64,000 bases of DNA from Bacillus luti (GCF_001884105.1 NZ_MACI01000099.1:30836-94835); one strand, 5' to 3'. Numbered from the stretch's first letter, positions 29,354 through 39,555 are shown. The notes: generated by a model not told the origin, from the letters alone. Numbers and translations: made by a program.

Positions 29354-30253
29354 TTACGTAGCTTTTCGAAACAACTCTTTTTGTCCTTTCGATTTCTTCC
29401 CGTATCCAAATGTTGCAGTGTAAACTCCACAAACGATAAAAACAGCTCCAATTATTTGAATGGCTGTTACACTTTTCTGCAATATAATATACCCTACCAC
29501 CATCGTAACGAATGGTTCTAAATTTAAAAACATTGCTGCTGTTGATGCTTGCGCTTTTCTCAATTGATTATTCCAAACTAATGTACAAATTCCATGCATA
29601 AGTATTGCTGTCACAATGAGAAGCGACCAACTCTCTATAGAGTATTTCAACGTCATATGAGAAAAGGTAAAAGCAAGAAACGGTAGCATAATTAAAAAAC
29701 CAAAAATTGAAGAAAAGAATGTAATCAAAAACATATCATCTCTGTTCCCCAATTTCCGAATTAAAACGATAGATAAAGAAAAAGATAGCATCGTTATAAA
29801 AATCCATATTAACCCTTCTGAAAAGACGAATCTCTGCCCAACACCAATTACAAAAAACACTCCAAAAGTAGCAATTCCTCCTCCTATTACTAACTTAGCT
29901 GTTAACGGTTCGTTTAAAATAAATACCGCTAGAATAGAAGTCATGACAGGAGTAAGTGCTAATATTAGCGCAGCTGTTGTTGGATCCGCTGTTTGTAACC
30001 CTTCATAAAAAGACCATTGATTAATCGCGACACCTATGATCCCAATTAATAATACACTTTTCATTTCATTCTTTTCTATATATAAGTCTTTCTTACACAT
30101 AATAGCGTACGCTAGAAAAAACAAATTAATAAATAGTAAGCGAAGTGTCGTTAACAACACTGGATGAAATGTATTTACTAAAATCGCACCAAATATAAAA
30201 TTACTCCCCCAAACTACTACACATATAAACAGTAATATATATGTACGTGTCAC
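29354..30253 (-). CDS. EamA-family (DMT superfamily) transporter
   Basis: 299 residues with ten hydrophobic helices made of two EamA repeats (about 5-140 and 150-285). The first ends in ALILALTPVMTSILAVFILNE and the second in AAMFLNLEPFVTMVVGYIIL. Such proteins export metabolites or drugs; the substrate cannot be inferred. Ends 39 bp before the NCS2 permease start. Confidence 0.85.
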   Translation of the reverse strand: MTRTYILLFICVVVWGSNFIFGAILVNTFHPVLLTTLRLLFINLFFLAYAIMCKKDLYIEKNEMKSVLLIGIIGVAINQWSFYEGLQTADPTTAALILALTPVMTSILAVFILNEPLTAKLVIGGGIATFGVFFVIGVGQRFVFSEGLIWIFITMLSFSLSIVLIRKLGNRDDMFLITFFSSIFGFLIMLPFLAFTFSHMTLKYSIESWSLLIVTAILMHGICTLVWNNQLRKAQASTAAMFLNLEPFVTMVVGYIILQKSVTAIQIIGAVFIVCGVYTATFGYGKKSKGQKELFRKAT

Positions 30254-30281
30254 CTATTCCCCTCCTTTTCTCGTAAAAAAG

Positions 30282-30312
30282 AAGGATTCCTATTCTTTCA
30301 TTAGGAACCCTT
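30282..30312 (-). terminator. Terminator after the amidohydrolase pair
   Basis: AAGGGTTCCTA / TAGGAATCCTT imperfect hairpin followed by CTTTTTTACG on the minus strand. Separates the deaminase-like genes from the EamA gene. Confidence 0.75.
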
Positions 30313-30346
30313 GAAAAAATATATATAAATTAGGGAGATACGTAAA

Positions 30347-31591
30347 TTAAATCAATACACCTTGAACATGTTGCAAGGAACCTGCTACTATTTTCCCATC
30401 TTTCATTACGGCTGGTCGCTTTGCTCGTCTAGCAATCGCTTCTGCTGAACAAGTAGCTTGCAAGAAGACGAAATCAGCTTTATCTCCTACTTTAGGCCAA
30501 ACCTGATTTCCTTCTTGATCCAATGGCGTTTTTCCACCTGTAATATACGCTAAAGAAGAAGATAAAGACTTCTCATCAATCCAGCGATACTTTTCTGCTA
30601 AACGCCCTACTCTTTCAAAAATATCAGCATTGCCAAATGGGCCCCATGAATCAAACATACTATCGCAACCTAAAGAAACGGAAACGCCTTTTTCTGTAAG
30701 TAATGGTACTGGCGGCATATTTCTATTAATTGGTACTGTCGTAATAATAGACATTCCTCTTTCAGCTAATAAGTCTGCCATATCTGCTCCTTCTTCTTTA
30801 GATACATCACCTAGACTAAACGCATGACTGACCGCAACACGTCCGTCCCAACTAGCCTCCTCTGTAAAGTGAGCTAATTTTTTAATTGTATAAATACCTA
30901 AATGCCCTGCATCATGTAAATGCAAATCAACATCTGCATTTGCCTCTACAGCGATTTCCATCATATCAAAAAGTGATTTTTCAATATTATTATCTACTGT
31001 AGCTGGATCTACACCACCTACTAAAGTTGCGCCCATTTTCATTGCTTCTCTCATAAGAGAATGTGCTTCTGTACGAAGTAAACCGTGCTGCGGGAATGCT
31101 ACGATTTCATATGTAAACGTACCTTTCATATTCTCTAAAGTTTGACGTACAGATTCTAAGTTTTTAAGACCAATATACGGATCAATATTTACATGCGTTC
31201 GTATATGAGTCGAACCAGCATTTAAAATATTTCTTAGTAATAACTCTGCTCTCTCTCCAGTTGTTTGAGCTAAAATTGGTAACTCCTGCTGTTCTAACTC
31301 TAATCTCTCAATAATATTTTTTACTGGTGTGCACGCTTCCCATTGGCCACCAAGTTTTGTTTTATCAAGGTGAAAATGATTTTCCACAAACGATGGGAGA
31401 ACAAGCAATTCTTTCGCATCTTTCGTTTCATACTCTGTTTGAAGCGGCACATCCGCAAGTACAATTTTTGCAATCTTTCCATCTTGTATGAGTAAATGAT
31501 GCAAAGCTGTTTCTGTACCTGTAACTATTTCACTATTAAACTTGTAACCTGTTTCTAATCGTACATTCGTTAACCAATACACATTTTGCAT
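30347..31591 (-). CDS. Cytosine deaminase-like amidohydrolase (paralogue 1)
   Basis: 414 residues from the ATG at 31591, chosen because GAGAGG lies 9 bp upstream and the N-terminus then matches its neighbour (YWLTNV). Amidohydrolase TIM-barrel of the CodA branch: metal ligands HFH (72-74), H224 in HLHD, H256 in SHA and D310 in GCD; FPQHG (166-170) is the substrate glutamine region. The residue equivalent to the catalytic Glu217 of E. coli CodA appears to be Asp227, so the substrate may not be cytosine. It lies 13 bp after a close paralogue. Likely deaminates or hydrolyses a ring or amide nitrogen compound. Confidence 0.8.
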   Translation of the reverse strand: MQNVYWLTNVRLETGYKFNSEIVTGTETALHHLLIQDGKIAKIVLADVPLQTEYETKDAKELLVLPSFVENHFHLDKTKLGGQWEACTPVKNIIERLELEQQELPILAQTTGERAELLLRNILNAGSTHIRTHVNIDPYIGLKNLESVRQTLENMKGTFTYEIVAFPQHGLLRTEAHSLMREAMKMGATLVGGVDPATVDNNIEKSLFDMMEIAVEANADVDLHLHDAGHLGIYTIKKLAHFTEEASWDGRVAVSHAFSLGDVSKEEGADMADLLAERGMSIITTVPINRNMPPVPLLTEKGVSVSLGCDSMFDSWGPFGNADIFERVGRLAEKYRWIDEKSLSSSLAYITGGKTPLDQEGNQVWPKVGDKADFVFLQATCSAEAIARRAKRPAVMKDGKIVAGSLQHVQGVLI

Positions 31592-31604
31592 TTCAATCAT
31601 CCTC

Positions 31605-32855
31605 TCAAACAAGATTATTTATAGCCTTTTTTTGCAAACTACCAGCAACAACATTTCCTTTATATAGAACAGCACAGCGCTCTGTTTGTCTTGCTACTAC
31701 CTCGGCTGAACATGACGCTTCTGTAAAGACGATATTTGCTTCATCCCCAATTTTTGGCCATTGACGATTCCCTTGATCATCTAATATAGATTTCCCACCC
31801 GTAATAAACTGAAGTGCTTTCCCTAAAGAGCGCTCATCAATCCATCTAAATCTTTCCGCTAGACAATTTGCCTTTTGCAACATATCTCCTGTCCCAAATG
31901 GAGACCAATGATCAGTTATACTATCGTTTCCTAGTGAAACTTTTACACCTTTACGATTTAATAACGGAACTGGAATTACATGTCTACTAATTGGAACTGT
32001 TGACGTTATATCAATGCCTAATGCCGCAAGTCGTTCAGACATTTCCTCCGCTTCTTCTACAGATACATCTCCAAGTCCAAGAGCATGACTAATCGTAACT
32101 CTTCCTTGCCACCCTGCTTCTTCTGTCAATGCTGCCAATCTCTTCATTGTAAATGTTCCGAGTTGGTCCGCGTCATGTAAATGAATATCAATATCTGAAT
32201 CAAACTCTACTGCAATATCCATAATTGTATTTAATGATTTTTCAATATTACCGTCTACTGTAGCTGGGTCTACTCCACCTACTAAATGAGCTCCCATACG
32301 CATAGCGTCTTTTACAAGCCCTACGGAATTACTTCGTAACAAACCATGTTGCGGGAATGCTACAATTTTTGCTGATAACTTGTCTTTATATGTTTCTAGC
32401 GCCGCAATCGTTGCTTCTAAATTCCCAAGACCAATTACAGGATCAATATTGCAATGTGTTCGAATATTTGTCGCTCCATTTTCAAGAAGTAATTGCAACA
32501 TTTTCTCCGCTCTACTCTTTGCAGTTTCTAATTGCTTCGGAAGAATAGTTTGCTCCTCATGAATGCGAGTGAATATACTTTTTACTGGTGTGCATGCTCT
32601 CCACGGTCCACCATAATACGTTTTATCAATATGAATATGCATTTCTTCAAATGCTGGTAATGCCAGTAAACCGTTTGCATTTACTACTTCACCATCTTGC
32701 TCTGATACAATCCCAGGTAATATCTTCGTAATCTTTCCATCTTCAATAAACAAACTACAAATCTCCGTTTCTGTACTTGTAATTCGCGATTCCTCAAATA
32801 CATACCCACATTCAAGCTTCACATTCGTTAACCAATATTGTGATTTTACACTCAC
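31605..32855 (-). CDS. Cytosine deaminase-like amidohydrolase (paralogue 2)
   Basis: 416 residues from the GTG at 32855, which follows GGGAG by 9 bp; a longer reading to 32906 overlaps the preceding hairpin region. Same architecture as the downstream copy: [12 protein letters not shown] start, [20 protein letters not shown] metal and loop region, [32 protein letters not shown] and [14 protein letters not shown]. The two proteins share long identical stretches, so this is a tandem duplication that has diverged. Located downstream of an oligopeptide-type binding protein gene and a hairpin. Confidence 0.8.
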   Translation of the reverse strand: MSVKSQYWLTNVKLECGYVFEESRITSTETEICSLFIEDGKITKILPGIVSEQDGEVVNANGLLALPAFEEMHIHIDKTYYGGPWRACTPVKSIFTRIHEEQTILPKQLETAKSRAEKMLQLLLENGATNIRTHCNIDPVIGLGNLEATIAALETYKDKLSAKIVAFPQHGLLRSNSVGLVKDAMRMGAHLVGGVDPATVDGNIEKSLNTIMDIAVEFDSDIDIHLHDADQLGTFTMKRLAALTEEAGWQGRVTISHALGLGDVSVEEAEEMSERLAALGIDITSTVPISRHVIPVPLLNRKGVKVSLGNDSITDHWSPFGTGDMLQKANCLAERFRWIDERSLGKALQFITGGKSILDDQGNRQWPKIGDEANIVFTEASCSAEVVARQTERCAVLYKGNVVAGSLQKKAINNLV

Positions 32856-32920
32856 TCTGTCAATCTCCCTTCGCAATATGATTTTTCTATTTCCCAAATG
32901 AAACAAAAATAGATAAAAAT

Positions 32921-32957
32921 TTCTATCAGTGTAAAATGGTGTTTTACACTGATAGAA
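32921..32957 (-). terminator. Strong hairpin between binding-protein and amidohydrolase genes
   Basis: Perfect 16-bp arms, TTCTATCAGTGTAAAA / TTTTACACTGATAGAA, around a 5-base loop, with ATTTTTATC on the 3' side of the minus strand. It may be a full or partial terminator. A partial one would give the binding protein more transcript than the enzymes. Confidence 0.8.
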
Positions 32958-32966
32958 TTCCCTATT

Positions 32967-34532
32967 TTACTGAAGTTCTACACCTTCCAGTCGCAAATAC
33001 CCAGATGGATCAATCCAAAATCCTTTTATATTTTTCGTAGTTGCGGCAATATGATTAATCCCTCGAATTGGTACTAATAAAGCATCTTTTAATTCAATTT
33101 GTTGTAACTGTTTATACATTTCTTTTCTCTTCGTCTCATCTTTTTCTTTTCTAGCATCTTCTATTAATTTATCTACTTCCGGATTACTATAGAAGAATTG
33201 GTTACCAGTTGCTCCGTGTGAACTAGAATGGAATAAATTATATTGATTATAGTCACCATCACCTGTTGCATTTCCCCATCCTCCAACAAACATCGCATGT
33301 TCTGATTTATTCGTTGCAGCTAAAAACGCACCATACTCCATAACTTTAATTTCTACATCAACACCAATCCCTTTTAATTGAGATTGAATTACTTCCACTA
33401 ACGCCATTCTAACTTTGCTGTCATTCGTCCAAATTGTTGTTTTAAACCCATTTGGATAACCAGCCTCTGCTAATAATTTTTTTGCAGTATTAATATCATA
33501 CTTATATCCTTTTACGTCTTTCGTATAACCGAATACTTTAGGGGTCATTACAGAATTCACTTCAGTCCCAACATTGTTATATACCCCTTTTAAAATTCCT
33601 TTCGTTTCAATCGCATGCGCAATCGCTTGACGAACGAGTGGATTGTCAAATGGCTTTTTCTGTACATTAAATCCAATATATTCTACACCTAAACCTTCAT
33701 TTTCAATTAACTCCATGGATGGTGAATTTTTCACACGCTCTACCTCAGTTACAGGTAAATTCTCTGCAATGTGAGCTTCACTAGTTTCAATCATTCCAAT
33801 ACGAGTAGCATCTTCTGGTACTACTTTGAATACAACTTCATCAACCTTTGCTTTCTCACCCCAATAATTTTTATTCTTTTCAAGTCGAATTTCTTCACCT
33901 GGTTTCCATGACTTAAAAGTATATGGACCTGTCCCAACTGGATGCTGCGCTAAACCTTTCCCTTTTTCATCAATTGCTTTCGGACTTAAAATACTCCCTT
34001 CATTACTTGCGAAAATAGATAAAAGAGGTGAGTATGGGTATTTCAATACGAACTGTACTGTATATTCATCAATTACTTTTATTTCTTGAATCATGGAATA
34101 AACAGTTGCTCGATTTGAACCTACTTTCGGGTCTAATACACGTTCAAAGTTTTTCTTTACTGCCTCAGCATTAAATGGTGCACCATCTTGGAATGTCACT
34201 CCTTGTTGCAACTTAAATTCCCAATTCAAATCATCAATTTGTTTCCATTCCTTTGCTAACATCGGCTTAAAATCCATGTTTTTATCTCGTTGTACAAGAT
34301 TTTCATACACTTTATGGTACACAACACTCGCGGAAGGGATGTTTGTAATAAAATGCGGATCTAAATTATCAGCATCTGACAATCTAGCAATTGTTAAAAC
34401 ACCGCCTTCTTTTGTTCCATTGCTTCCTGACCCTTCATTTCCTGTCTTCGTATTAGATGAACACCCCGCTAGAAAAACTGAAAGACATAAAATTGTGATA
34501 AAACAAATCACAAGTCCCCTTTTGAATCTCAT
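32967..34532 (-). CDS. Oligopeptide/dipeptide-type ABC transporter substrate-binding lipoprotein
   Basis: 521 residues, SBP_bac_5 family (OppA/DppA type). Signal peptide with lipobox LAGC (Cys24), then a Gly/Ser-rich linker. Family segments: LTIARLSDADNLDPH, VYENLVQRDKN, WEFKLQQGVTFQDGAPFNAE and HPVGTGPYTFKSW. It faces the dppC-like gene across a 325-bp control region. Family members bind peptides, nickel, sugars or other solutes, so the neighbouring amidohydrolases may tell more about the ligand than the family does. Confidence 0.9.
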   Translation of the reverse strand: MRFKRGLVICFITILCLSVFLAGCSSNTKTGNEGSGSNGTKEGGVLTIARLSDADNLDPHFITNIPSASVVYHKVYENLVQRDKNMDFKPMLAKEWKQIDDLNWEFKLQQGVTFQDGAPFNAEAVKKNFERVLDPKVGSNRATVYSMIQEIKVIDEYTVQFVLKYPYSPLLSIFASNEGSILSPKAIDEKGKGLAQHPVGTGPYTFKSWKPGEEIRLEKNKNYWGEKAKVDEVVFKVVPEDATRIGMIETSEAHIAENLPVTEVERVKNSPSMELIENEGLGVEYIGFNVQKKPFDNPLVRQAIAHAIETKGILKGVYNNVGTEVNSVMTPKVFGYTKDVKGYKYDINTAKKLLAEAGYPNGFKTTIWTNDSKVRMALVEVIQSQLKGIGVDVEIKVMEYGAFLAATNKSEHAMFVGGWGNATGDGDYNQYNLFHSSSHGATGNQFFYSNPEVDKLIEDARKEKDETKRKEMYKQLQQIELKDALLVPIRGINHIAATTKNIKGFWIDPSGYLRLEGVELQ

Positions 34533-34694
34533 CGCCCTTCCCCTCCACTTTCTTTTATCTCTACATCCTAAAGTGAAACCTTAAATCCAGCTTTCTCTCC
34601 CCTACTTTCTAATAGCAGATTATTCCACCACCCTCTCTTTTTCAATTTCGTCTATGTATTTGTAATTATAAATAACTTTGTGGAAAAAGTTTTT

Positions 34695-34786
34695 AAACAT
34701 CTTTACTTCTATTTGCACTTTCTTTACTATTTGAATTTTCTGAATTTTTTTGAAACATCTTTACTTCTATTTGCATTTTCTTTACT
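34695..34786 (+). repeat. Paired direct-repeat operator array between importer genes
   Basis: A 34-bp unit at 34695-34728 recurs at 34753-34786 with one mismatch (period 58 bp). Inside each unit TCTTTACT occurs twice, 21 bp apart: 34700, 34721, 34758 and 34779. Direct half-sites two helical turns apart are typical of AraC-type regulators, and an AraC-type response regulator is encoded 5 kb downstream. The array lies just upstream of a TTGACT element (34803) before the dppC-like gene. Regulator assignment is inference. Confidence 0.7.
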
Positions 34787-34857
34787 TATTGTTTTAAACT
34801 CGTTGACTCGTTTTAATTTTCTGATAATTTATTCATAAAGAAAGGGAGGTATGAAAA

Positions 34858-35757
34858 ATGGAAGTTCGTCTTTCTAAAGAAGAAAACACTTCTTTACAAA
34901 CGATTCAAACGAAGAACACATCGAAATGGATTATTAGCTATCGAAAACTGAAAAAAAATAAGATGGCATTTATCGGGGGGATTATCGTTCTTTTCTATAT
35001 TTTAATAGCTATATTTGCCCCATTGTTAGCACCCTATAATCCATTTGATATTCAGTTAGTTAACAAATTACAACCACCATCTATGGAGCATTGGATGGGA
35101 ACAGATGATAAAGGTAGAGATATTTTAAGCCGCCTTTTACACGGGACACGCCTTTCATTACTTGTTGGATTTTCTTCTGTATTTATAGGGGCATTGTTCG
35201 GCATTATCCTTGGTATCATTTCTGGTTATTACGGTGGATGGTTTGACACAATTATTATGCGAATCATTGATATTATGCTAGCTTTCCCTGGTATTTTACT
35301 TGCTCTTGCTATTGTAGGCGCACTAGGACCAAGTCTTGCGAACGTAATTATCGCTATTGGCTTTTTCTCAATCCCTATGTTCGCTCGTATCGTTAGAGCT
35401 TCTACATTAACAGTAAAAAAATTAGAATATATCGACGCTATAAGAGCACTAGGAGCAAATGATTTTACTATTATTATGAAACACATATTCCCAAACATCT
35501 TATCACCTATTATCGTCCAAGCTACTTTACGCTTAGCTACAGCAATTTTATCTGCAGCTGGATTATCATTTTTAGGACTTGGAGCGCAACCACCTTCCCC
35601 TGAATGGGGTGCCATGTTAAGTAATGGACGCGACTTTTTATTTACCGCACCACATATTGCAATGTTTCCTGGAATCGCAATGTCTACACTCGTAATCGGT
35701 TTAAACATGTTTGGTGACGGATTACGTGATGCACTAGATCCAAGACTTAAAAAATAG
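34858..35757 (+). CDS. ABC importer permease, DppC/OppC type
   Basis: 299 residues; ATG at 34858 after AAGGGAGG. Contains the OppC N-terminal element (LAPYNPFDIQLVNKLQPPS, HWMGTDDKGRDILSRLLHG) and a binding-protein-dependent permease domain with the EAA-type loop around YIDAIRALGANDFTIIMKHI. About six transmembrane helices. First gene of a plus-strand permease/ATPase operon that pairs with the divergent binding-protein gene. The C-type gene precedes the B-type, reversed from the usual dpp order. Confidence 0.9.
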   Translation: MEVRLSKEENTSLQTIQTKNTSKWIISYRKLKKNKMAFIGGIIVLFYILIAIFAPLLAPYNPFDIQLVNKLQPPSMEHWMGTDDKGRDILSRLLHGTRLSLLVGFSSVFIGALFGIILGIISGYYGGWFDTIIMRIIDIMLAFPGILLALAIVGALGPSLANVIIAIGFFSIPMFARIVRASTLTVKKLEYIDAIRALGANDFTIIMKHIFPNILSPIIVQATLRLATAILSAAGLSFLGLGAQPPSPEWGAMLSNGRDFLFTAPHIAMFPGIAMSTLVIGLNMFGDGLRDALDPRLKK

Positions 35758-35772
35758 AAAGGGGCATTATAC

Positions 35773-36693
35773 ATGCTAATGTTTATATTTCGTAGAATAC
35801 TACAATTAATTCCCGTTCTTTTCGGCGTTGTATTCGTTGTTTTCTTAATTATGCAAATGGTACCGGGTGACCCAGCTCTCCTTATCGCTGGTGAAGGAGC
35901 ATCAAAAGAAACTGTCGAGCAAATACGCCACCAATTAGGATTAGACAAACCCTTTATCATGCAATACTTCTCTTATATCGGAAATATATTGCAAGGAGAC
36001 TTTGGGGTTTCGATTCGTTCTAATCGCCCAGTATTAGATGAAGTTTTAATCCGCCTTCCAATCACTATTGAACTCGCACTGTGTAGCATCGTCATTACAG
36101 TTGTAATTGGGATGATTGCTGGTATCATCTCTGCTACAAAGCAATATTCTTGGACAGATGTTTCCATTATGATTATCGCTTTATTAGGTGTCTCATTACC
36201 AAGTTTTTGGTTTGGACTTATGCTCATTTTCTACTTCTCTGTCCAAATTCAAATATTCCCCGTTTCTGGTTGGGGAACTTGGATGCACATGGTTTTACCA
36301 GCACTTACACTAGGTGCATCTGGCGCAGCAATCGTAGCACGTATGACTCGCTCAAGTATGCTTGATGTTATACGCCAAGATTATATACGAACAGCAAGAG
36401 CAAAAGGAGTAAAAGAAAGAGTCGTTATATATAAGCATGCTTTGAGGAACGCATTAATTCCCGTTATTACTGTTGTTGGATTACAATTTGGTGCACTTTT
36501 AGGCGGTACAGTTTTAGTAGAATCAGTTTTTGCTATAAATGGACTTGGAAGATTGATCGTAGACGCCATCCGAATGAGAGACTTACCAATGTTACAAGGG
36601 GGCGTATTAATCGCCTCGGTCATCTTCGTTCTAGTCAATCTTATTGTTGATATTTTATACCGTCATTTCAATAAACGTATTGAGCTTAATTAA
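35773..36693 (+). CDS. ABC importer permease, DppB/OppB type
   Basis: 306 residues. DppB-type permease: [20 protein letters not shown] start, MVPGDPA motif, [13 protein letters not shown], and the cytoplasmic coupling loop [20 protein letters not shown]. Six helices. Lies 15 bp after the DppC-type gene. Confidence 0.9.
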   Translation: MLMFIFRRILQLIPVLFGVVFVVFLIMQMVPGDPALLIAGEGASKETVEQIRHQLGLDKPFIMQYFSYIGNILQGDFGVSIRSNRPVLDEVLIRLPITIELALCSIVITVVIGMIAGIISATKQYSWTDVSIMIIALLGVSLPSFWFGLMLIFYFSVQIQIFPVSGWGTWMHMVLPALTLGASGAAIVARMTRSSMLDVIRQDYIRTARAKGVKERVVIYKHALRNALIPVITVVGLQFGALLGGTVLVESVFAINGLGRLIVDAIRMRDLPMLQGGVLIASVIFVLVNLIVDILYRHFNKRIELN

Positions 36694-36707
36694 AGGAGTG
36701 CACAAAC

Positions 36708-37724
36708 ATGAATAAAAAGGAAGAGGTATTACAAGTTAAAGATTTAAAAACACATTTCTTTACAGACGAAGGTGTAAGCAAAGCGGTTGATGGTGTAAAT
36801 TTCTCTGTTTCTAAAGGAGAAACACTCGGCATCGTAGGTGAATCTGGCTGTGGGAAGAGTATCACTTCTCTATCCATTATGAGATTAATTGACCGAGAAA
36901 GCGGCAGTAAAATTGAAGGGAGCATTTTATTTAAAGGAAAAGATTTATTACAACAAAAAGAAGCTGAAATGCGTGCAATTCGTGGAAATCAAATCTCAAT
37001 GATTTTCCAAGAACCAATGACATCTTTGAATCCAGTATATTCTGTTGGGGAACAAATCGCAGAAGCAATTCGTATCCATCAAAAATTAAATAAAAAAGAA
37101 GCTTGGAATAAAGCCGTCGATATGTTGAAACTAGTTGGGATTCCTTCTCCTGAAAAGCGTGCAAAACAAGAGCCACATGAACTAAGCGGAGGAATGCGAC
37201 AACGTATTATGATTGCAATGGCACTTGCTTGTAATCCAGATTTACTCATTGCAGACGAACCAACAACTGCTCTTGATGTAACAATTCAAGCTCAAATATT
37301 ATCACTTATGAAATCACTTCAAAAACAACTCGGTATGGGGATTATCATGATCACCCACGACTTAGGAGTCGTGTCAGAAACATGCGATAGAGTCGCCGTT
37401 ATGTACGCTGGAAAAATCGTCGAATATGCAGATATTGAGCATATATTTACTAACCCAAAACATCCTTATACAATCGGACTTCTTCAATCTCTTCCAAGAC
37501 TCGATACAGACCAAGAAGAATTACAAACTATTCCTGGGTCTGTACCGAGTCCATACCATATGCCAAGTGGATGTCGCTTTGCTGATAGATGCACACATGC
37601 AACAGAACTATGTCACAATACTCTTCCAGAACTTCAACTCACGCAAGATGGAAGCGAAGTTCGATGCTGGATGTTTACTGACCTTTGGGATAAATCATCT
37701 TCAGAAAAATTGGAGGTATTATAA
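36708..37724 (+). CDS. ABC importer ATP-binding protein, DppD/OppD type
   Basis: 338 residues. Walker [10 protein letters not shown]-loop [11 protein letters not shown], signature LSGGMRQR, Walker [13 protein letters not shown], and the C-terminal oligopeptide-family extension with a cysteine cluster ([15 protein letters not shown], later RCW). This pattern in Opp/Dpp ATPases can bind an iron-sulfur cluster. Overlaps nothing; the next gene starts one base after its stop. Confidence 0.92.
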   Translation: MNKKEEVLQVKDLKTHFFTDEGVSKAVDGVNFSVSKGETLGIVGESGCGKSITSLSIMRLIDRESGSKIEGSILFKGKDLLQQKEAEMRAIRGNQISMIFQEPMTSLNPVYSVGEQIAEAIRIHQKLNKKEAWNKAVDMLKLVGIPSPEKRAKQEPHELSGGMRQRIMIAMALACNPDLLIADEPTTALDVTIQAQILSLMKSLQKQLGMGIIMITHDLGVVSETCDRVAVMYAGKIVEYADIEHIFTNPKHPYTIGLLQSLPRLDTDQEELQTIPGSVPSPYHMPSGCRFADRCTHATELCHNTLPELQLTQDGSEVRCWMFTDLWDKSSSEKLEVL

Positions 37725-37725
37725 A

Positions 37726-38712
37726 ATGTCTACTGCTACGCGAATAAATAAACGAGAGTTATTACAAGTACAAAACTTAAAACAATACTTTCCTATAAAA
37801 AAAGGAATTCTAGGACGTTCTATTAGCTATATTAAAGCGGTTGACGATATTAGCTTTACAATTTACGAAAAGGAAACTGTTAGTATTGTTGGTGAATCTG
37901 GTTGCGGAAAATCCACCACTGGGCGTGCAATATTGCGCCTTGATGAAGCAACAAGTGGAAAAATTATATTTCAAGATAAAGATTTACTAGCATTAAATAA
38001 CTCAGCAATGCGAAAGATTCGAAAAGATTTACAAGTTATTTTTCAAGATCCCTTCGCTTCTTTAAACCCTCGGCAAACTGTAGGGAGCATTTTAGAAGAA
38101 GCTATGACCATTCAAAACGTATGTCCAAAAGGCGAAAGAAAAGCAAAGGTTATTGAGTTACTCGGGAAAGTTGGTCTTCCACCTGATGCAGTGAAGCGCT
38201 ATCCACATGAATTTAGTGGTGGTCAACGGCAAAGAATTGGAATTGCGCGCGCCTTAGCTGTTAATCCAAAACTCATCATTTGTGACGAAGCTGTCTCCGC
38301 CTTAGATGTTTCAGTGCAAGCACAAGTTTTAAATTTATTAAAGCAGTTGCAACAACAATATGGGTTAACATACTTATTCATCTCTCACGACTTAGCTGTC
38401 GTTCGTCACATATCAGATCGCATCATTGTAATGTACCTTGGTACCATTGTGGAGATTGCCGATAAGCATTCTCTTTTTAACAATCCGCAACACCCTTACA
38501 CAAAAGCGCTTCTCTCAGCAATTCCTACCATTAGTGCAGGAACGAAAAAAGAGCGTATTGAACTTAAAGGGGACCTGCCCTCTCCTTTAAACCCTCCAAC
38601 AGGCTGTCGTTTTCATACTCGTTGTCCGTATGCCATTGAAAAATGCGCTACGCAGCAACCAAGTTTTCAATCTATAAGCGAAAGTCATAAAGTAGCCTGT
38701 CATATCATTTGA
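37726..38712 (+). CDS. ABC importer ATP-binding protein, DppF/OppF type
   Basis: 328 residues from the ATG at 37726, after GGAGG. The frame is open far upstream inside the DppD gene, but that extension is not protein-like. Walker [10 protein letters not shown], signature FSGGQRQR, Walker B LIICDEAVSALD (Glu-Ala rather than Glu-Pro), and a Cys-rich C-terminus (GCRFHTRCPYAIEKC). It forms the heterodimeric motor with the preceding ATPase. Confidence 0.92.
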   Translation: MSTATRINKRELLQVQNLKQYFPIKKGILGRSISYIKAVDDISFTIYEKETVSIVGESGCGKSTTGRAILRLDEATSGKIIFQDKDLLALNNSAMRKIRKDLQVIFQDPFASLNPRQTVGSILEEAMTIQNVCPKGERKAKVIELLGKVGLPPDAVKRYPHEFSGGQRQRIGIARALAVNPKLIICDEAVSALDVSVQAQVLNLLKQLQQQYGLTYLFISHDLAVVRHISDRIIVMYLGTIVEIADKHSLFNNPQHPYTKALLSAIPTISAGTKKERIELKGDLPSPLNPPTGCRFHTRCPYAIEKCATQQPSFQSISESHKVACHII

Positions 38713-38781
38713 TTTGAGTCTGAATAATAGAAATATTTATAACACTTTAGTATAATAATAAAAAACAAGATTGAGGTATGT

Positions 38782-39555
38782 ATGTTAACTTATGAAGCAT
38801 TTGCTGTATTAATAACTATACTTGTCTTAGCTCCAATTTTTGGAGCTATTATTTTATTATGTTTATTTATTTTTGAAAAACGAATCGACTTACTAGAAAG
38901 TGAAAAGAAAAAAATAGTACTAGAACGAGAGTTGCAACAGTCTTTATATCATCAACTTACTCAACAAATTCAGCCTCATTTTTTATTCAATACATTAAAT
39001 ACAATTTTAAGCTTAGCTCGTCTACAGAGAACAGATGAAGTTGTCAAATCACTCGAGATCTTTTCTCTATTTTTAAAAGGAAAATATAAAACAACAGATT
39101 TGTTAATTCCTATTTCTGAAGAACTAGCATATACGAATTATTATATTGAGATTCAAAAAATGCGATTTCGCTCAAGGCTTTCAGTAAGCATTACCTCTTC
39201 TGAAGATTTACATAACGCTCATATTCCACCTTTCGTTATTCAAACGCTAGTTGAGAATTCCTTTAAACATGGGCTAGAAAAAAAAGCTGGTCAAGCAATT
39301 TTAAATATTCATCTATACAATACAAATAACCGAGTTACACTTCTAGTATCCGACAACGGTACTCAAAACGAACCATTTACTTCCCATACGGAAGAAAGCG
39401 GATACGGACTTGAAAATATAAAACAACGATTTCAGTTATTCTTTCAAGAACAAACTACGTTCTCTTTCCTCTCTACAAAAGAGAACGGCACGAAAGTAGA
39501 AATCACATGGCCTTTCATCACAGAAAAAAACACAGAGGGGGTAATACAAAAATGA
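38782..39555 (+). CDS. LytS/YesM-type histidine kinase without a sensor domain
   Basis: 257 residues. One N-terminal hydrophobic stretch (about 5-31), a short coiled linker, then the His_kinase domain with phospho-acceptor H66 in QIQPHFLFN. The ATPase domain has VENSFKHG N-box (157-164), DNG (191-193) and GYGLEN (207-212). There is no extracytoplasmic or PAS sensor region, so the signal probably comes from another protein. The stop overlaps the regulator start by ATGA. It lies 69 bp after the importer operon. Confidence 0.88.
   Translation: MLTYEAFAVLITILVLAPIFGAIILLCLFIFEKRIDLLESEKKKIVLERELQQSLYHQLTQQIQPHFLFNTLNTILSLARLQRTDEVVKSLEIFSLFLKGKYKTTDLLIPISEELAYTNYYIEIQKMRFRSRLSVSITSSEDLHNAHIPPFVIQTLVENSFKHGLEKKAGQAILNIHLYNTNNRVTLLVSDNGTQNEPFTSHTEESGYGLENIKQRFQLFFQEQTTFSFLSTKENGTKVEITWPFITEKNTEGVIQK

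Noticed and set aside
28019-30346. Purine riboswitch upstream of the NCS2 permease
   Set aside because: No conserved riboswitch core is seen upstream of the EamA-NCS2 pair, where only 93 bp with a terminator separate it from the next gene.
35229-35960. A 243-codon minus-strand frame opposite the DppC/DppB-type genes
   Set aside because: It is antisense to well-supported permease genes and its composition is that of a reversed membrane-protein sequence.
37426-37725. 100-codon extension of the DppF-type ATPase
   Set aside because: It lies wholly within the DppD-type gene in another frame; GGAGG and ATG at 37726 give a normal start.
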